NCBI GenBank assembly: GCA_035574175.1
Contig: DATLZB010000151.1
Coordinates: 1 to 30,370 of the forward strand
From: DATLZB01 sp035574175
GTDB lineage: Bacteria > Pseudomonadota > Alphaproteobacteria > Rhizobiales > Hyphomicrobiaceae
Direction of reading: 5' to 3'
DNA length: 30,370 bases
Positions 14,773-22,324 of the stretch are shown here, in pieces. Each line of letters begins with the position of its first letter. Positions within the stretch are counted from its first letter, which is position 1. The notes beneath the pieces were generated by a model. The model was given only the letters and a program-made list of their open reading frames with translations. It was not told the DNA's origin and did no database searches. The position numbers and the translations under genes were made by a program.

Positions 14773-15864
14773 CTAATTCACCGCTTCCGGTGCGGAGCAC
14801 AGCGCCAAGGGTTCTTCCTCGGCTTGGTAGGTCCCCGCCCTCTCGGCAAGGCGCTTATAAATCGCCAGATACTCCCGCGCCATCCGCTCGGCCGAGAAGC
14901 GCTGTTCAAACCTTCGCCGCACCGCCGCCCGATCGAGGGCCAGCAGCCGGTCGATGGACCTTACGGCCTCCTCGAAGCCGTTCGCGATGATCCCGGTTAC
15001 ACCATCGTCCACCACTTCGGGAACCGATCCCTTCCGGAAGGCGAGCACCGGCGTGCCGCAAGCCATGGCCTCGATCATGACGATCCCGAAAGGCTCCGGC
15101 CAGTCGATCGGAAAGAGCAGGGCGGCCGCCTGCCCAAGGAAGTCGGTCTTGGCTCGCTCGTTGATCTCGCCGATGAACTCCACCTGCGGCAGCTTCAGCA
15201 GCGGCACGATCCGCTCGCGGAAATAGGCTTCGTCCACCCGATCAACCTTTGCCGCGATCCTGATTGGCAGGCCCACCGCCTGCGCCAGTTCGATGGCCCG
15301 ATCCAATCCCTTTTCCGGGGAGGCGCGGCCGAGGAACGCCAGGTACCGGCCGCGCGGCTGCAAGGTCGGCCGGTGGCGCTCGAGCGGCAAGCCATGCAGC
15401 ACCGTACCCGCGAAATTGACATCGGCGATGGGAGCCCGCTGCGCCTCGGAGATCGATACCAGCGGCATGTCGGGAAAGGCGCGATAAAGATACTGCAGAT
15501 CGGGGAGGTCCTGCCGGCCGTGGAGGGTGGTCACCGTGGCGATGCCCGAATGATGGAACAGCGGGAAGTGCAGGCAGTCGATGTGGAAGTGGAGGACGTC
15601 GAAGTCATTCGCCATCCGCCGCACCAGATCGAGCATGATCATGTAATGCGGGAGCGGGTCCCTCACCGTTGGATGCAGGCGAAGTCCCTGCGAGCAGCAG
15701 GCCACCAGCTTGGCCGAGGTAACCGAATCGCCGCTCGCGAACAAAGTCACGTCGTGGCCGAGACGGACGAGCTCTTCAGTGAGATAGGACACGACGCGTT
15801 CTGTGCCACCGTAAAGGCGCGGCGGCACGCTTTCGATCAGTGGGGCGATTTGTGCGATTCTCAT
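14773..15864 (-). CDS. Glycosyltransferase family 4 protein
   Basis: This is a 363-residue retaining glycosyltransferase with a GT-B fold (GT4). The N-terminal domain begins MRIAQIAPLIESVPPRLYGG with the Gly-Gly-Thr-Glu acceptor/phosphate loop. The C-terminal nucleotide-sugar domain begins around residue 170 (YLAFLGRASPEKGLDRAI) and has the family's E-x7-E motif at Glu257 and Glu265 (EPFGIVMIEA), followed by CGTPVLAFRKGSVPEVV. There is no signal peptide or membrane span. It is the first gene of the operon that continues into the debranching-type hydrolase, and it is preceded by a good EcfG-type promoter. That suggests stress-induced synthesis or remodelling of a sugar polymer or glycoside. 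Donor and acceptor are unknown. Confidence 0.88.
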   Translation of the reverse strand: MRIAQIAPLIESVPPRLYGGTERVVSYLTEELVRLGHDVTLFASGDSVTSAKLVACCSQGLRLHPTVRDPLPHYMIMLDLVRRMANDFDVLHFHIDCLHFPLFHHSGIATVTTLHGRQDLPDLQYLYRAFPDMPLVSISEAQRAPIADVNFAGTVLHGLPLERHRPTLQPRGRYLAFLGRASPEKGLDRAIELAQAVGLPIRIAAKVDRVDEAYFRERIVPLLKLPQVEFIGEINERAKTDFLGQAAALLFPIDWPEPFGIVMIEAMACGTPVLAFRKGSVPEVVDDGVTGIIANGFEEAVRSIDRLLALDRAAVRRRFEQRFSAERMAREYLAIYKRLAERAGTYQAEEEPLALCSAPEAVN

Positions 15865-15899
15865 TTGCAGGATCCGGATCAGAGAGGGGCCTCAGGCTC

Positions 15900-15924
15900 A
15901 ACTCCGCTGGCCGACCGGCGTTCC
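15900..15924 (-). promoter_or_regulatory. EcfG/RpoE2-type general stress promoter
   Basis: Read on the minus strand, GGAAC (15924-15920) is followed after 17 bases by GTT (15902-15900). This fits the alphaproteobacterial general-stress sigma factor consensus GGAAC-N18/19-TT. The -10 element lies 36 bp before the ATG of the glycosyltransferase gene, leaving a short leader of about 28 nt. No second copy is seen in the spacer before the debranching gene, so one promoter probably serves both genes. The match and spacing are seen; the use of EcfG is inferred. Confidence 0.65.
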
Positions 15925-16076
15925 ATTTGGTTTGCACCCCTCAACTCATCAAGTGGCTCATTCGGGTCCGGTGCAGCCATTGGTCCTAGCCGCGTGCCTT
16001 GTCAGTGAGGCGCGTTCGCCTTAGTGGATACGGGCGCCCGCGCGCACTTGGCCCGTTGCAACCCTTCGAGAGCCCG

Positions 16077-16688
16077 ATGGCCGTCCGCCGCTTCCACCCC
16101 GACCAGCCGGCGAGCTTCGCCTTTACGCCGGAAAACCTCGCCTGGGCGGAAGCGACCATCGCCAAGTACCCGCCGGGCAGGCAGGCTTCTGCGGTCATCC
16201 CCCTTCTGTGGCGCGCTCAGGAGCAGCACGGCGGCTGGCTGCCCGAGCCCGCGGTGCGCGTGGTGGCAGGGATGCTTGGCATGGCCGAGATCCGGGTCTA
16301 TGAGGTGGCCACCTTCTACACCATGTTCCAGCTTTCCCCGGTTGGCAGCAAAGCCCACGTGATGGTGTGCGGCACGACGCCCTGCATGCTGCGGGGGGCG
16401 GAGGAGATCGCCGCCGTCTGCCGGCGGCGCATCCATCCCGAGCCGCACCGTGTCTCCGCCGACGGCGCCTTCTCCTGGGAGGAGGTCGAGTGTCTCGGCT
16501 GCTGCGCCAACGCTCCCGTGGTCCAGGTCGGCAAGGACACCTACGAGGACCTCGATCCGGCCTTGTTCGAGAAGGTGCTCGATGGATTTGCCGAGGACCG
16601 CCCGCCGCCGCCGGGCTCCCAGATCGGCCGGCACGCCTCCTGCCCGATTGGCGGCCCGACAACGCTCAAGTCGGTGGCTAGGTCTTGA
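16077..16688 (+). CDS. nuoE: NADH-quinone oxidoreductase subunit E
   Basis: NuoE is a peripheral-arm subunit of respiratory complex I. With NuoF it forms the NADH-oxidising module, and it holds the 2Fe-2S cluster N1a. The ATG at 16077 gives MAVRRFHPDQPASFAFTPEN, the usual alphaproteobacterial start; an upstream TTG at 15999 would add an unrelated leader. The length is 203 residues. The four cluster ligands are C98 and C103 (CGTTPC) and C139 and C143 (CLGCC), with the expected x4 and x3 spacings. The thioredoxin-like fold region EVATFYTMFQLSPVG is intact. It is the first nuo gene here: nuoA, B, C and D, which normally precede it, are absent, and a divergent glycosyltransferase operon lies upstream across 212 bp. 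The Shine-Dalgarno is weak. Confidence 0.96.
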   Translation: MAVRRFHPDQPASFAFTPENLAWAEATIAKYPPGRQASAVIPLLWRAQEQHGGWLPEPAVRVVAGMLGMAEIRVYEVATFYTMFQLSPVGSKAHVMVCGTTPCMLRGAEEIAAVCRRRIHPEPHRVSADGAFSWEEVECLGCCANAPVVQVGKDTYEDLDPALFEKVLDGFAEDRPPPPGSQIGRHASCPIGGPTTLKSVARS

Positions 16689-16711
16689 GGCCGTTCGAGC
16701 AAGGAGCCGGC

Positions 16712-16906
16712 ATGGGCATGGCTGCACCCGCACCACAGAAATCCGACAATCCCTACTTCAAGCCGGTGATGAGCGGCTTGGCCGTTGGCTCGGGCTCGTT
16801 TCTCCTGCTGCGCTACGCCTTCGGGGCGGCGATCGACCCGAGTCTGATCGTGGCGGCTTTCTTCGGTGTGGCGGTGGCTGTTTTTCTGGCGCAGAGGCCC
16901 AAGTGA
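16712..16906 (+). CDS. Small membrane protein between nuoE and nuoF
   Basis: This is a 64-residue protein of unknown function. The ATG at 16712 follows AAGGAG (16701-16706) by 5 nt; a second ATG at 16718 is 11 nt away, so either may be used. A short polar N-terminus (PAPQKSDNPYFKP) precedes two hydrophobic stretches, about residues 20-38 (GLAVGSGSFLLLRYAFG) and 43-60 (SLIVAAFFGVAVAVFLAQ), which could span the membrane as a hairpin. It starts 23 bp after nuoE and ends 21 bp before nuoF on the same strand, so it is almost certainly co-transcribed with complex I. The strong ribosome binding site and hydrophobic pattern support it as a real gene. A role as a complex I accessory or assembly protein is inferred from position alone. 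Confidence 0.75.
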   Translation: MGMAAPAPQKSDNPYFKPVMSGLAVGSGSFLLLRYAFGAAIDPSLIVAAFFGVAVAVFLAQRPK

Positions 16907-16927
16907 TGATGCTGGAGAGCACCTCTG

Positions 16928-18211
16928 ATGCTCGCTGACAAGGATCGCATCTTCACCAATCTTTATGGCTTCCACGATTGGCGGCTGGCCGGCGCGCGCG
17001 CGCGCGGCGCCTGGGACAACACCAAGGCCATGATCGCCATGGGCCACGATGCCATCATCGACGAGGTGAAGAAATCAGGTCTGCGCGGCCGCGGCGGAGC
17101 CGGCTTCCCGACGGGCCTCAAGTGGTCGTTCATGCCGAAGAACGATCCGCGCCCGTCCTATCTCGTCGTCAATGCGGACGAATCGGAGCCCGGCTCGTGC
17201 AAGGACCGCGAGATCATGCGGCACGATCCCCACCTCCTGATCGAGGGTTGTCTCGTCGCCTCCTTCGCCATGCGCGCGCACACCTGCTACATCTACATCC
17301 GCGGCGAGTTCATGCGCGAACGCGAGCGGCTCGAGGCGGCCATTGCCGAGGCCTATGCCGAGAGGCTGATCGGCAAGGGTAACATCCACGGCTGGGACTT
17401 CGACATCCACGTTCACCCTGGGGCCGGCGCCTACATCTGCGGTGAGGAGACGGCCCTGCTCGAGAGCCTCGAGGGCAAGAAGGGCCTGCCGCGCCTCAAG
17501 CCGCCTTTTCCCGCCAATTCCGGGCTTTACGGGGCCCCGACCACGGTCAACAATGTAGAGTCCATCGCCGTGGTACCGACTATCCTGCGCCGCGGCGCGG
17601 CCTGGTTCGCGGGCCTCGGGCGGCCCAACAACACCGGCACAAAGCTGTTCCAGATCTCCGGCCACGTGAATGCGCCGTGCGTGGTCGAGGAGGAAATGAG
17701 CATTCCACTGCGCCAGCTCATCGAGGAGCATGCGGGCGGCGTGCGGGGCGGCTGGGACAACCTGCTTGCCGTCATTCCGGGCGGTTCGTCGATGCCACTG
17801 ATCCCCGCCGAGCAGTGCCAGGACCTCAACATGGATTTCGACAGCCTGGCGAAGCTCAAGTCCGGGCTCGGCACCGCTGCCGTGATCGTGATGGACAAGT
17901 CGACCGACATCATCAAGGCGATCACGCGCATCGCCTATTTCTACAAGCACGAGAGCTGCGGGCAGTGCACGCCGTGCCGGGAAGGCACCGGCTGGATGTG
18001 GCGGGTGCTCGAGCGCATGGGCCGCGGCGAGGCCGAGAAGAGCGAGATTGACCTGCTCTATGATGTCACGCGGCAAGTTGAAGGCCACACCATCTGTGCG
18101 CTCGGGGACGCCGCGGCCTGGCCGATCCAAGGCCTCATCCGTCACTACCGCCACGTCATCGAGGCCCGCATCGATGAGCGCCGCAAGGCCCACAGGGCAG
18201 CTGCGGAGTAG
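16928..18211 (+). CDS. nuoF: NADH-quinone oxidoreductase subunit F (NADH- and FMN-binding)
   Basis: NuoF oxidises NADH through FMN and passes electrons to the 4Fe-4S cluster N3. The ATG at 16928 lies 8 nt after GGAGAG (16914-16919). The product is 427 residues, within the family range. It shows the FMN/NADH-binding glycine-rich motif GRGGAGFPTGLKW (about residues 53-65), ESEPGSCKDREIM (about 85-97), the Glu-rich loop GAYICGEETALLESLEG (about 171-187) and the SLBB-type middle region. The N3 cluster ligands are C344, C347 and C350 (SCGQCTPCREG) and C390 (TICALGD). The last codons, GCG GAG TAG, also supply GGAG (18205-18208), the ribosome-binding sequence for the pentapeptide-repeat gene that follows 5 bp later. 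Confidence 0.98.
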   Translation: MLADKDRIFTNLYGFHDWRLAGARARGAWDNTKAMIAMGHDAIIDEVKKSGLRGRGGAGFPTGLKWSFMPKNDPRPSYLVVNADESEPGSCKDREIMRHDPHLLIEGCLVASFAMRAHTCYIYIRGEFMRERERLEAAIAEAYAERLIGKGNIHGWDFDIHVHPGAGAYICGEETALLESLEGKKGLPRLKPPFPANSGLYGAPTTVNNVESIAVVPTILRRGAAWFAGLGRPNNTGTKLFQISGHVNAPCVVEEEMSIPLRQLIEEHAGGVRGGWDNLLAVIPGGSSMPLIPAEQCQDLNMDFDSLAKLKSGLGTAAVIVMDKSTDIIKAITRIAYFYKHESCGQCTPCREGTGWMWRVLERMGRGEAEKSEIDLLYDVTRQVEGHTICALGDAAAWPIQGLIRHYRHVIEARIDERRKAHRAAAE

Positions 18212-18216
18212 GGGCA

Positions 18217-18564
18217 ATGAACCTCCACGGCGTCAAGCATCGGCTGGATGTGAGGAAGTCGGACTTGTCGGGCTCCGTGTTCGACGACGTCAACCTGTCC
18301 GGTATGACGTTTCACAACGTCAACCTGTCGGGGACGAGCCTGACCAACATCAACATGTCGGGCTGGATCGTGCATAACTGCAACTTCTCGGGCGCGCGCA
18401 TCGACGACGCCAACCTCTCCGGCGCCCGCATCACCAACGTCAATCTGGCCGGCGCCTCGATCAGCGCGAGCCGGCTGGAGGGCTTCACGATCAACGGAAT
18501 CCTCGTCACCGACCTGCTCGCGGCCTACGCGGCGCAGCGGCAGGCGTCGGAGGGTGGGAGCTGA
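18217..18564 (+). CDS. Pentapeptide-repeat protein embedded between nuoF and nuoG
   Basis: This 115-residue protein consists almost wholly of pentapeptide repeats. From about residue 15 to 92 the sequence falls into some sixteen five-residue units that alternate strictly between x-N-L-S-G and a unit ending in N or D (for example VNLSG-MTFHN-VNLSG-TSLTN). This predicts about four turns of a right-handed quadrilateral beta-helix, followed by a short helical C-terminus (LVTDLLAAYAAQRQ). There is no signal peptide or membrane segment, so it should be cytoplasmic, on the same side as NuoEFG. The ATG at 18217 lies 8 nt after GGAG, and its stop overlaps the nuoG start (TGATG), which implies translational coupling. 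Some pentapeptide proteins mimic DNA and protect gyrase, but nothing here points to that. A scaffold or assembly role for the NADH module is inferred. Confidence 0.85.
   Translation: MNLHGVKHRLDVRKSDLSGSVFDDVNLSGMTFHNVNLSGTSLTNINMSGWIVHNCNFSGARIDDANLSGARITNVNLAGASISASRLEGFTINGILVTDLLAAYAAQRQASEGGS
18261..18480 (+). repeat. 30-bp tandem periodicity coding for pentapeptide pairs
   Basis: A degenerate 30-bp unit recurs exactly in register. Copies of a CAACCTGTCC-like 10-mer start at 18261, 18291, 18321, 18351, 18381, 18411, 18441 and 18471, and the most similar are the second to fourth. Each unit encodes two pentapeptides (ten residues). The pattern indicates growth of the gene by tandem duplication of 30-bp units, with divergence toward both ends. 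Confidence 0.75.
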
Positions 18565-20666
18565 TGCCGAAGCAACTCATCATCGACGGCACACTGCACG
18601 AGTTCGAGGACGGCCTCACCCTCTTGCAGGCCTGCGAGCAGGTGGGCGTCGAGATCCCGCGCTTCTGCTACCATGAGCGGTTGTCGATCGCCGGCAACTG
18701 CCGCATGTGCCTGATCGAAGTGGCCGGCATGCCCAAGCCGGTCGCCTCCTGCGCTATGGGCGTCGGCGACCTGCCGCCCAACCGTGACGGCTCTCCCAAG
18801 GAGATTCGCACCAACACGCCGATGGTGAAGAAGGCGCGGGAAGGGGTGATGGAGTTCCTGCTCATCAACCATCCGCTCGACTGTCCGATCTGCGACCAGG
18901 GCGGTGAGTGCGACCTGCAGGACCAGGCCATGGCTTATGGCATGGGCGGCTCGCGCTATGTGGAGAACAAGCGCGCCGTCGAGGAGAAGTATATCGGCCC
19001 GCTGATCAAGACCTTCATGAACCGCTGCATCCACTGCACGCGTTGCGTGCGCTTCATGACCGAGGTGGCGGGCGTCGAGGAGCTCGGCGCCATCGGGCGC
19101 GGCGAGGACATGGAGATCACCACCTACCTCGAGCGCGGCATGATGTCGGAACTCTCCGCCAACGTTAACGACCTCTGCCCGGTCGGCGCCCTCACCCACC
19201 GGCCGTGGGCCTTCAACTACCGCTCCTGGGAGCTCAAGCCCACCGAATCCATCGACGTCATGGACGCGCTGGGCTCTGCCATCCGCGTCGATACCCGCGG
19301 GCGCGAGGTGATGCGCATCCTGCCCCGGGTCAATGAGGCGGTGAACGAGGAGTGGATTTCGGACAAGACGCGCTGTGTGCCGGACGGCCTTCTGACCCAG
19401 CGCCTCGACCAGCCCTACATGCGCAAGAACGGCCGGCTTGTACCCGTATCGTGGGAGGAGGCCCTCGGCGTCGTGGCCGCGCTGCTCGGCGGCAGCGACC
19501 CCTCCCGGATCGGCGCCATCGCTGGCGACCTGGCCGGCGCCGAGGAAATGTTCGCGCTCAAGGACCTTATGCAGCGGCTCGGCGTTGAGAGCCTCGACTG
19601 CCGGCAGGACGGCGCCAAGCTCGATCCCGCGCTCGGCCGCGCCAGCTACCTCTTCAACTCGACCATTGAAGGCATCGAAGAAGCCGACGTCATCCTGCTC
19701 GTCGCCACCAACCCGCGCCGTGAGGCCGCCGTCCTCAACGGCCGCATCCGCAAGCGCTGGGGCCGGGGCGGGCTCACCATAGCCCTCATCGGCGAGCCGG
19801 CCGATCTCACCTATCCTTTCGAGCACTTGGGAACCGGACCCGAAACGTTGGCTGAAATCGCCGGCGGCCGCCATCCCTTTGCCAGAACTCTCGGCGAGGC
19901 CAAGCGGCCGATGGTCATTATCGGCCAGGCTGCGGTCTGCCGTGCCGATGGCCTCGCCGTGCTGGCGGAAGCTGCACGGGTGGCCGAGGCGGCGACCGTT
20001 GAAAAGCCCGATTGGAACGCCTTCAACGTACTGCACACTGCCGCCGCCCGTGTCGCCGGCCTCGATCTGGGCTTCGTGCCGGGCAAGGGCGGGCGTGACG
20101 TTGGCGGCCAGCTCTCGGCTGCCGCCCGCGGTGAGATGGATGTGCTCTACCTGCTCGGCGCCGACGAAATCGACATGGGCCGGCTGGGCGCCACCTTCGT
20201 GGTCTATCAGGGCAGCCACGGCGATGCCGGGGCGCATCGGGCCAACGTCATCCTGCCGGGTGCCGCTTACACTGAGAAAAGCGCCACCTATGTCAACACC
20301 GAGGGCCGCGTGCAGATGACCGCGCGGGCCGCCTTCCCGCCGGGCGCCGCCAAGGAGGACTGGACCATCCTGCGCGCGCTCTCGGGCAAACTCGGGCGTG
20401 CCCTTCCCTACGACACGGCCTCTGCTCTGAGGGCCGCCATGTACCAGGTCCATCCCCACCTGGCGCGCCTCGGCGCCGCCCCCAATGCCCCACGCGAAGG
20501 CGTTGCCAGGCTCGCGGCACACAAAGGCGCCTTCGAGGCCAAACCCTTCGGAACGGCGATTGCCGACTTCTACCTTACCAATCCGATCGCGCGGGCCTCC
20601 AGCGTGATGGCTGAGCTGAGCGCCTTGCAGAAGAGCATGAGCGGCCATCGCGCCGCTGCGGAGTAA
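18564..20666 (+). CDS. nuoG: NADH-quinone oxidoreductase subunit G
   Basis: NuoG carries the chain of iron-sulfur clusters that leads electrons from NuoF toward NuoI. It has 700 residues, typical for alphaproteobacteria. Ligands are all present: the 2Fe-2S cluster N1b at C35, C46, C49 and C63; the His-ligated 4Fe-4S cluster N5 at H103, C107, C110 and C116 (HPLDCPICDQGGEC); and the 4Fe-4S cluster N4 at C155, C158, C161 and C205. The C-terminal part is the molybdopterin-oxidoreductase-like domain, without the metal cofactor site, as in mitochondrial NDUFS1. The extra N7 cluster cysteines of the E. coli and Thermus type are not evident. The start overlaps the stop of the pentapeptide-repeat gene. 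nuoH begins 12 bp downstream. Confidence 0.97.
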   Translation: MPKQLIIDGTLHEFEDGLTLLQACEQVGVEIPRFCYHERLSIAGNCRMCLIEVAGMPKPVASCAMGVGDLPPNRDGSPKEIRTNTPMVKKAREGVMEFLLINHPLDCPICDQGGECDLQDQAMAYGMGGSRYVENKRAVEEKYIGPLIKTFMNRCIHCTRCVRFMTEVAGVEELGAIGRGEDMEITTYLERGMMSELSANVNDLCPVGALTHRPWAFNYRSWELKPTESIDVMDALGSAIRVDTRGREVMRILPRVNEAVNEEWISDKTRCVPDGLLTQRLDQPYMRKNGRLVPVSWEEALGVVAALLGGSDPSRIGAIAGDLAGAEEMFALKDLMQRLGVESLDCRQDGAKLDPALGRASYLFNSTIEGIEEADVILLVATNPRREAAVLNGRIRKRWGRGGLTIALIGEPADLTYPFEHLGTGPETLAEIAGGRHPFARTLGEAKRPMVIIGQAAVCRADGLAVLAEAARVAEAATVEKPDWNAFNVLHTAAARVAGLDLGFVPGKGGRDVGGQLSAAARGEMDVLYLLGADEIDMGRLGATFVVYQGSHGDAGAHRANVILPGAAYTEKSATYVNTEGRVQMTARAAFPPGAAKEDWTILRALSGKLGRALPYDTASALRAAMYQVHPHLARLGAAPNAPREGVARLAAHKGAFEAKPFGTAIADFYLTNPIARASSVMAELSALQKSMSGHRAAAE

Positions 20667-20678
20667 GCGAAGGAAACC

Positions 20679-21725
20679 ATGGCTGAGGGTGCGCTGCAAA
20701 TCTGGTGGGACTACGGCTGGCCGCTCGCCATTCTGGTGGGCCAGAGCCTGCTGCTGCTCCTCACCCTGCTCATCATCATCGCCTTTCTCCTGTTGATGGA
20801 CAGGAAGGTGTGGGCGGCCGTTCAGATCCGCCGCGGTCCCAACGTGGTCGGTGCCTTCGGCCTTTTGCAGTCGTTTGCCGATCTGATCAAGTTTCTGCTC
20901 AAGGAGCCGGTGATCCCGGCCGGCGCCGACAAGGCGGTGTTCGTACTGGCGCCGCTCGCCATGGCGACGTGCGCGCTCGCCGCTTGGGCCGTTATCCCGG
21001 TCAACGAGGATGCCCTCGGCCGCTGGGTCATTTCCGACCTCAACGTCGGCATCCTTTACATCCTCGCCATCTCTTCGCTTGGGGTCTACGGCATCGTCAT
21101 GGGCGGCTGGGCGTCGAACTCCAAGTACCCGTTGATGGGCGCGCTGCGCTCGGCGGCGCAGATGGTGTCTTATGAGGTCTCGATCGGCTTCGTCATCATC
21201 ACCGTGCTGCTGTGTGTGGGTTCCCTCAACATGACGGACATCGTCAACGCCCAGAAGGGCCCCCTGGGTTTCCTCAACTGGTTCTGGCTGCCGCTGTTTC
21301 CGATGTTCGTCGTGTTCTTCATCTCGGCGCTGGCGGAGACCAACCGCCCCCCCTTCGACTTGGTGGAGGCGGAATCGGAGCTGGTGGCCGGCTTCATGGT
21401 CGAATACTCTTCCACGCCCTATCTGCTGTTCATGCTCGGCGAGTACGTGGCGATCACCACCATGTGCGCGCTGACCACGATCCTGTTTCTCGGCGGCTGG
21501 CTGCCGCCCGTCGATTTGCCACCTTTCAACTGGGTGCCCGGCATTGTCTGGTTTCTGGGCAAGGCCGTGCTGGTGTTCTTCATGTTCGCCATGGTGAAGG
21601 CGATGGTGCCGCGCTACCGCTACGATCAACTGATGCGGCTCGGCTGGAAAGTATTCCTGCCCCTGTCGCTGTTCATGGTGGTGGCGGTGGCAGGCGTCCA
21701 GCACTACGCCGACTTGGCACAGTAG
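20679..21725 (+). CDS. nuoH: NADH-quinone oxidoreductase subunit H
   Basis: NuoH is the membrane subunit that joins the peripheral and membrane arms and forms much of the quinone chamber. It has 348 residues with about eight or nine hydrophobic segments. Conserved elements are DRKVWAAVQIRRGPNVVG (about 36-53), the QSFADLIKFLLKEP loop and AETNRPPFDLVEAESELVAG (about 215-235), the acidic cytoplasmic loop that links quinone reduction to proton pumping. The ATG at 20679 follows GAAGGA (20669-20674). The gene order nuoG-nuoH is canonical, but the following gene is not nuoI; two non-canonical genes intervene. Confidence 0.97.
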   Translation: MAEGALQIWWDYGWPLAILVGQSLLLLLTLLIIIAFLLLMDRKVWAAVQIRRGPNVVGAFGLLQSFADLIKFLLKEPVIPAGADKAVFVLAPLAMATCALAAWAVIPVNEDALGRWVISDLNVGILYILAISSLGVYGIVMGGWASNSKYPLMGALRSAAQMVSYEVSIGFVIITVLLCVGSLNMTDIVNAQKGPLGFLNWFWLPLFPMFVVFFISALAETNRPPFDLVEAESELVAGFMVEYSSTPYLLFMLGEYVAITTMCALTTILFLGGWLPPVDLPPFNWVPGIVWFLGKAVLVFFMFAMVKAMVPRYRYDQLMRLGWKVFLPLSLFMVVAVAGVQHYADLAQ

Positions 21726-21735
21726 CAGGGCGGCA

Positions 21736-22287
21736 TTGACCCGAATGGAGAGCTTGGCCGCCATCACCAACGACCCGGAAGCGCTGGCAACCGTGCTCTC
21801 GATCGGCTTCGGCATCGCGCTCGGCGTGTTCGGCTATGTTTGGAACGGTATTCAGGAGAAGAAGCGCTACACGTTCGACGTGCTGATGCGGTACACCGAG
21901 AACACCGACGTGCTGATGGCGCTGCATCGGGCCTGGACCCATGTCGCCCGGTACAAGAGCTACGACCAGAGTCGGATTGATGCCGACACCGAGCGCAGCC
22001 TCGATATTCTGCTGGCCTACTTCCAGTCGATCGCCGTGGCGGCCAAATATCACATGCTGAACGATGAGATCGTGCTCATTGCGCGCTACGGCTCCATGCG
22101 GTCGCTGTGGGACTTCTATCGTCCCTATGTCGAGGGCAAACGCCTCCAGCTCGGCCGTCCGCTGCTGTATGCCGATCTCGAGGACTTCCTGCGGCGGAAT
22201 GCCGCCAGGTACGAAAGGTACGCGAGCCGGCAGCATGCCCGGCGACTGTGTTCGGACCAGCTGCCGCCTGGTCCGGTGCAGGGATGA
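21736..22287 (+). CDS. Membrane-anchored protein of unknown function, perhaps DUF4760-like
   Basis: This is a 183-residue protein between nuoH and the 67-residue gene. One hydrophobic segment near the N-terminus (about residues 17-36, TVLSIGFGIALGVFGYVWNG) should anchor it. The rest is a soluble, mostly helical domain rich in Arg, Tyr and Leu (RYTENTDVLMALHRAWTHV and a Trp-Asp-Phe-Tyr-Arg-Pro-Tyr stretch). That layout recalls DUF4760 proteins, but I could not verify this. The start is uncertain: the TTG at 21736 has AGGG (21727-21730) 5 nt upstream, whereas the ATG at 21745 has no good Shine-Dalgarno. It begins 10 bp after nuoH on the same strand, which makes co-transcription likely. The function is unknown. 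Confidence 0.72.
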   Translation: MTRMESLAAITNDPEALATVLSIGFGIALGVFGYVWNGIQEKKRYTFDVLMRYTENTDVLMALHRAWTHVARYKSYDQSRIDADTERSLDILLAYFQSIAVAAKYHMLNDEIVLIARYGSMRSLWDFYRPYVEGKRLQLGRPLLYADLEDFLRRNAARYERYASRQHARRLCSDQLPPGPVQG

Positions 22288-22324
22288 TGAAAAATATGGC
22301 GCAGCCCTTGACGAAGGGTAAGGC

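Noticed and set aside
15999..16027. A possible promoter for nuoE (TTGTCA, 17 bp, TAGTGG)
   Set aside because: The -10 box matches the consensus at only two of six positions; no convincing nuo promoter can be picked by eye in 15865-16076.
18525..21815. A 1096-codon open frame on the minus strand opposite nuoG and nuoH
   Set aside because: It mirrors strongly supported complex I genes, has low-complexity His/Arg/Asp/Gly-rich composition with no recognisable domain, and long antisense frames are expected from codon bias in GC-rich DNA.
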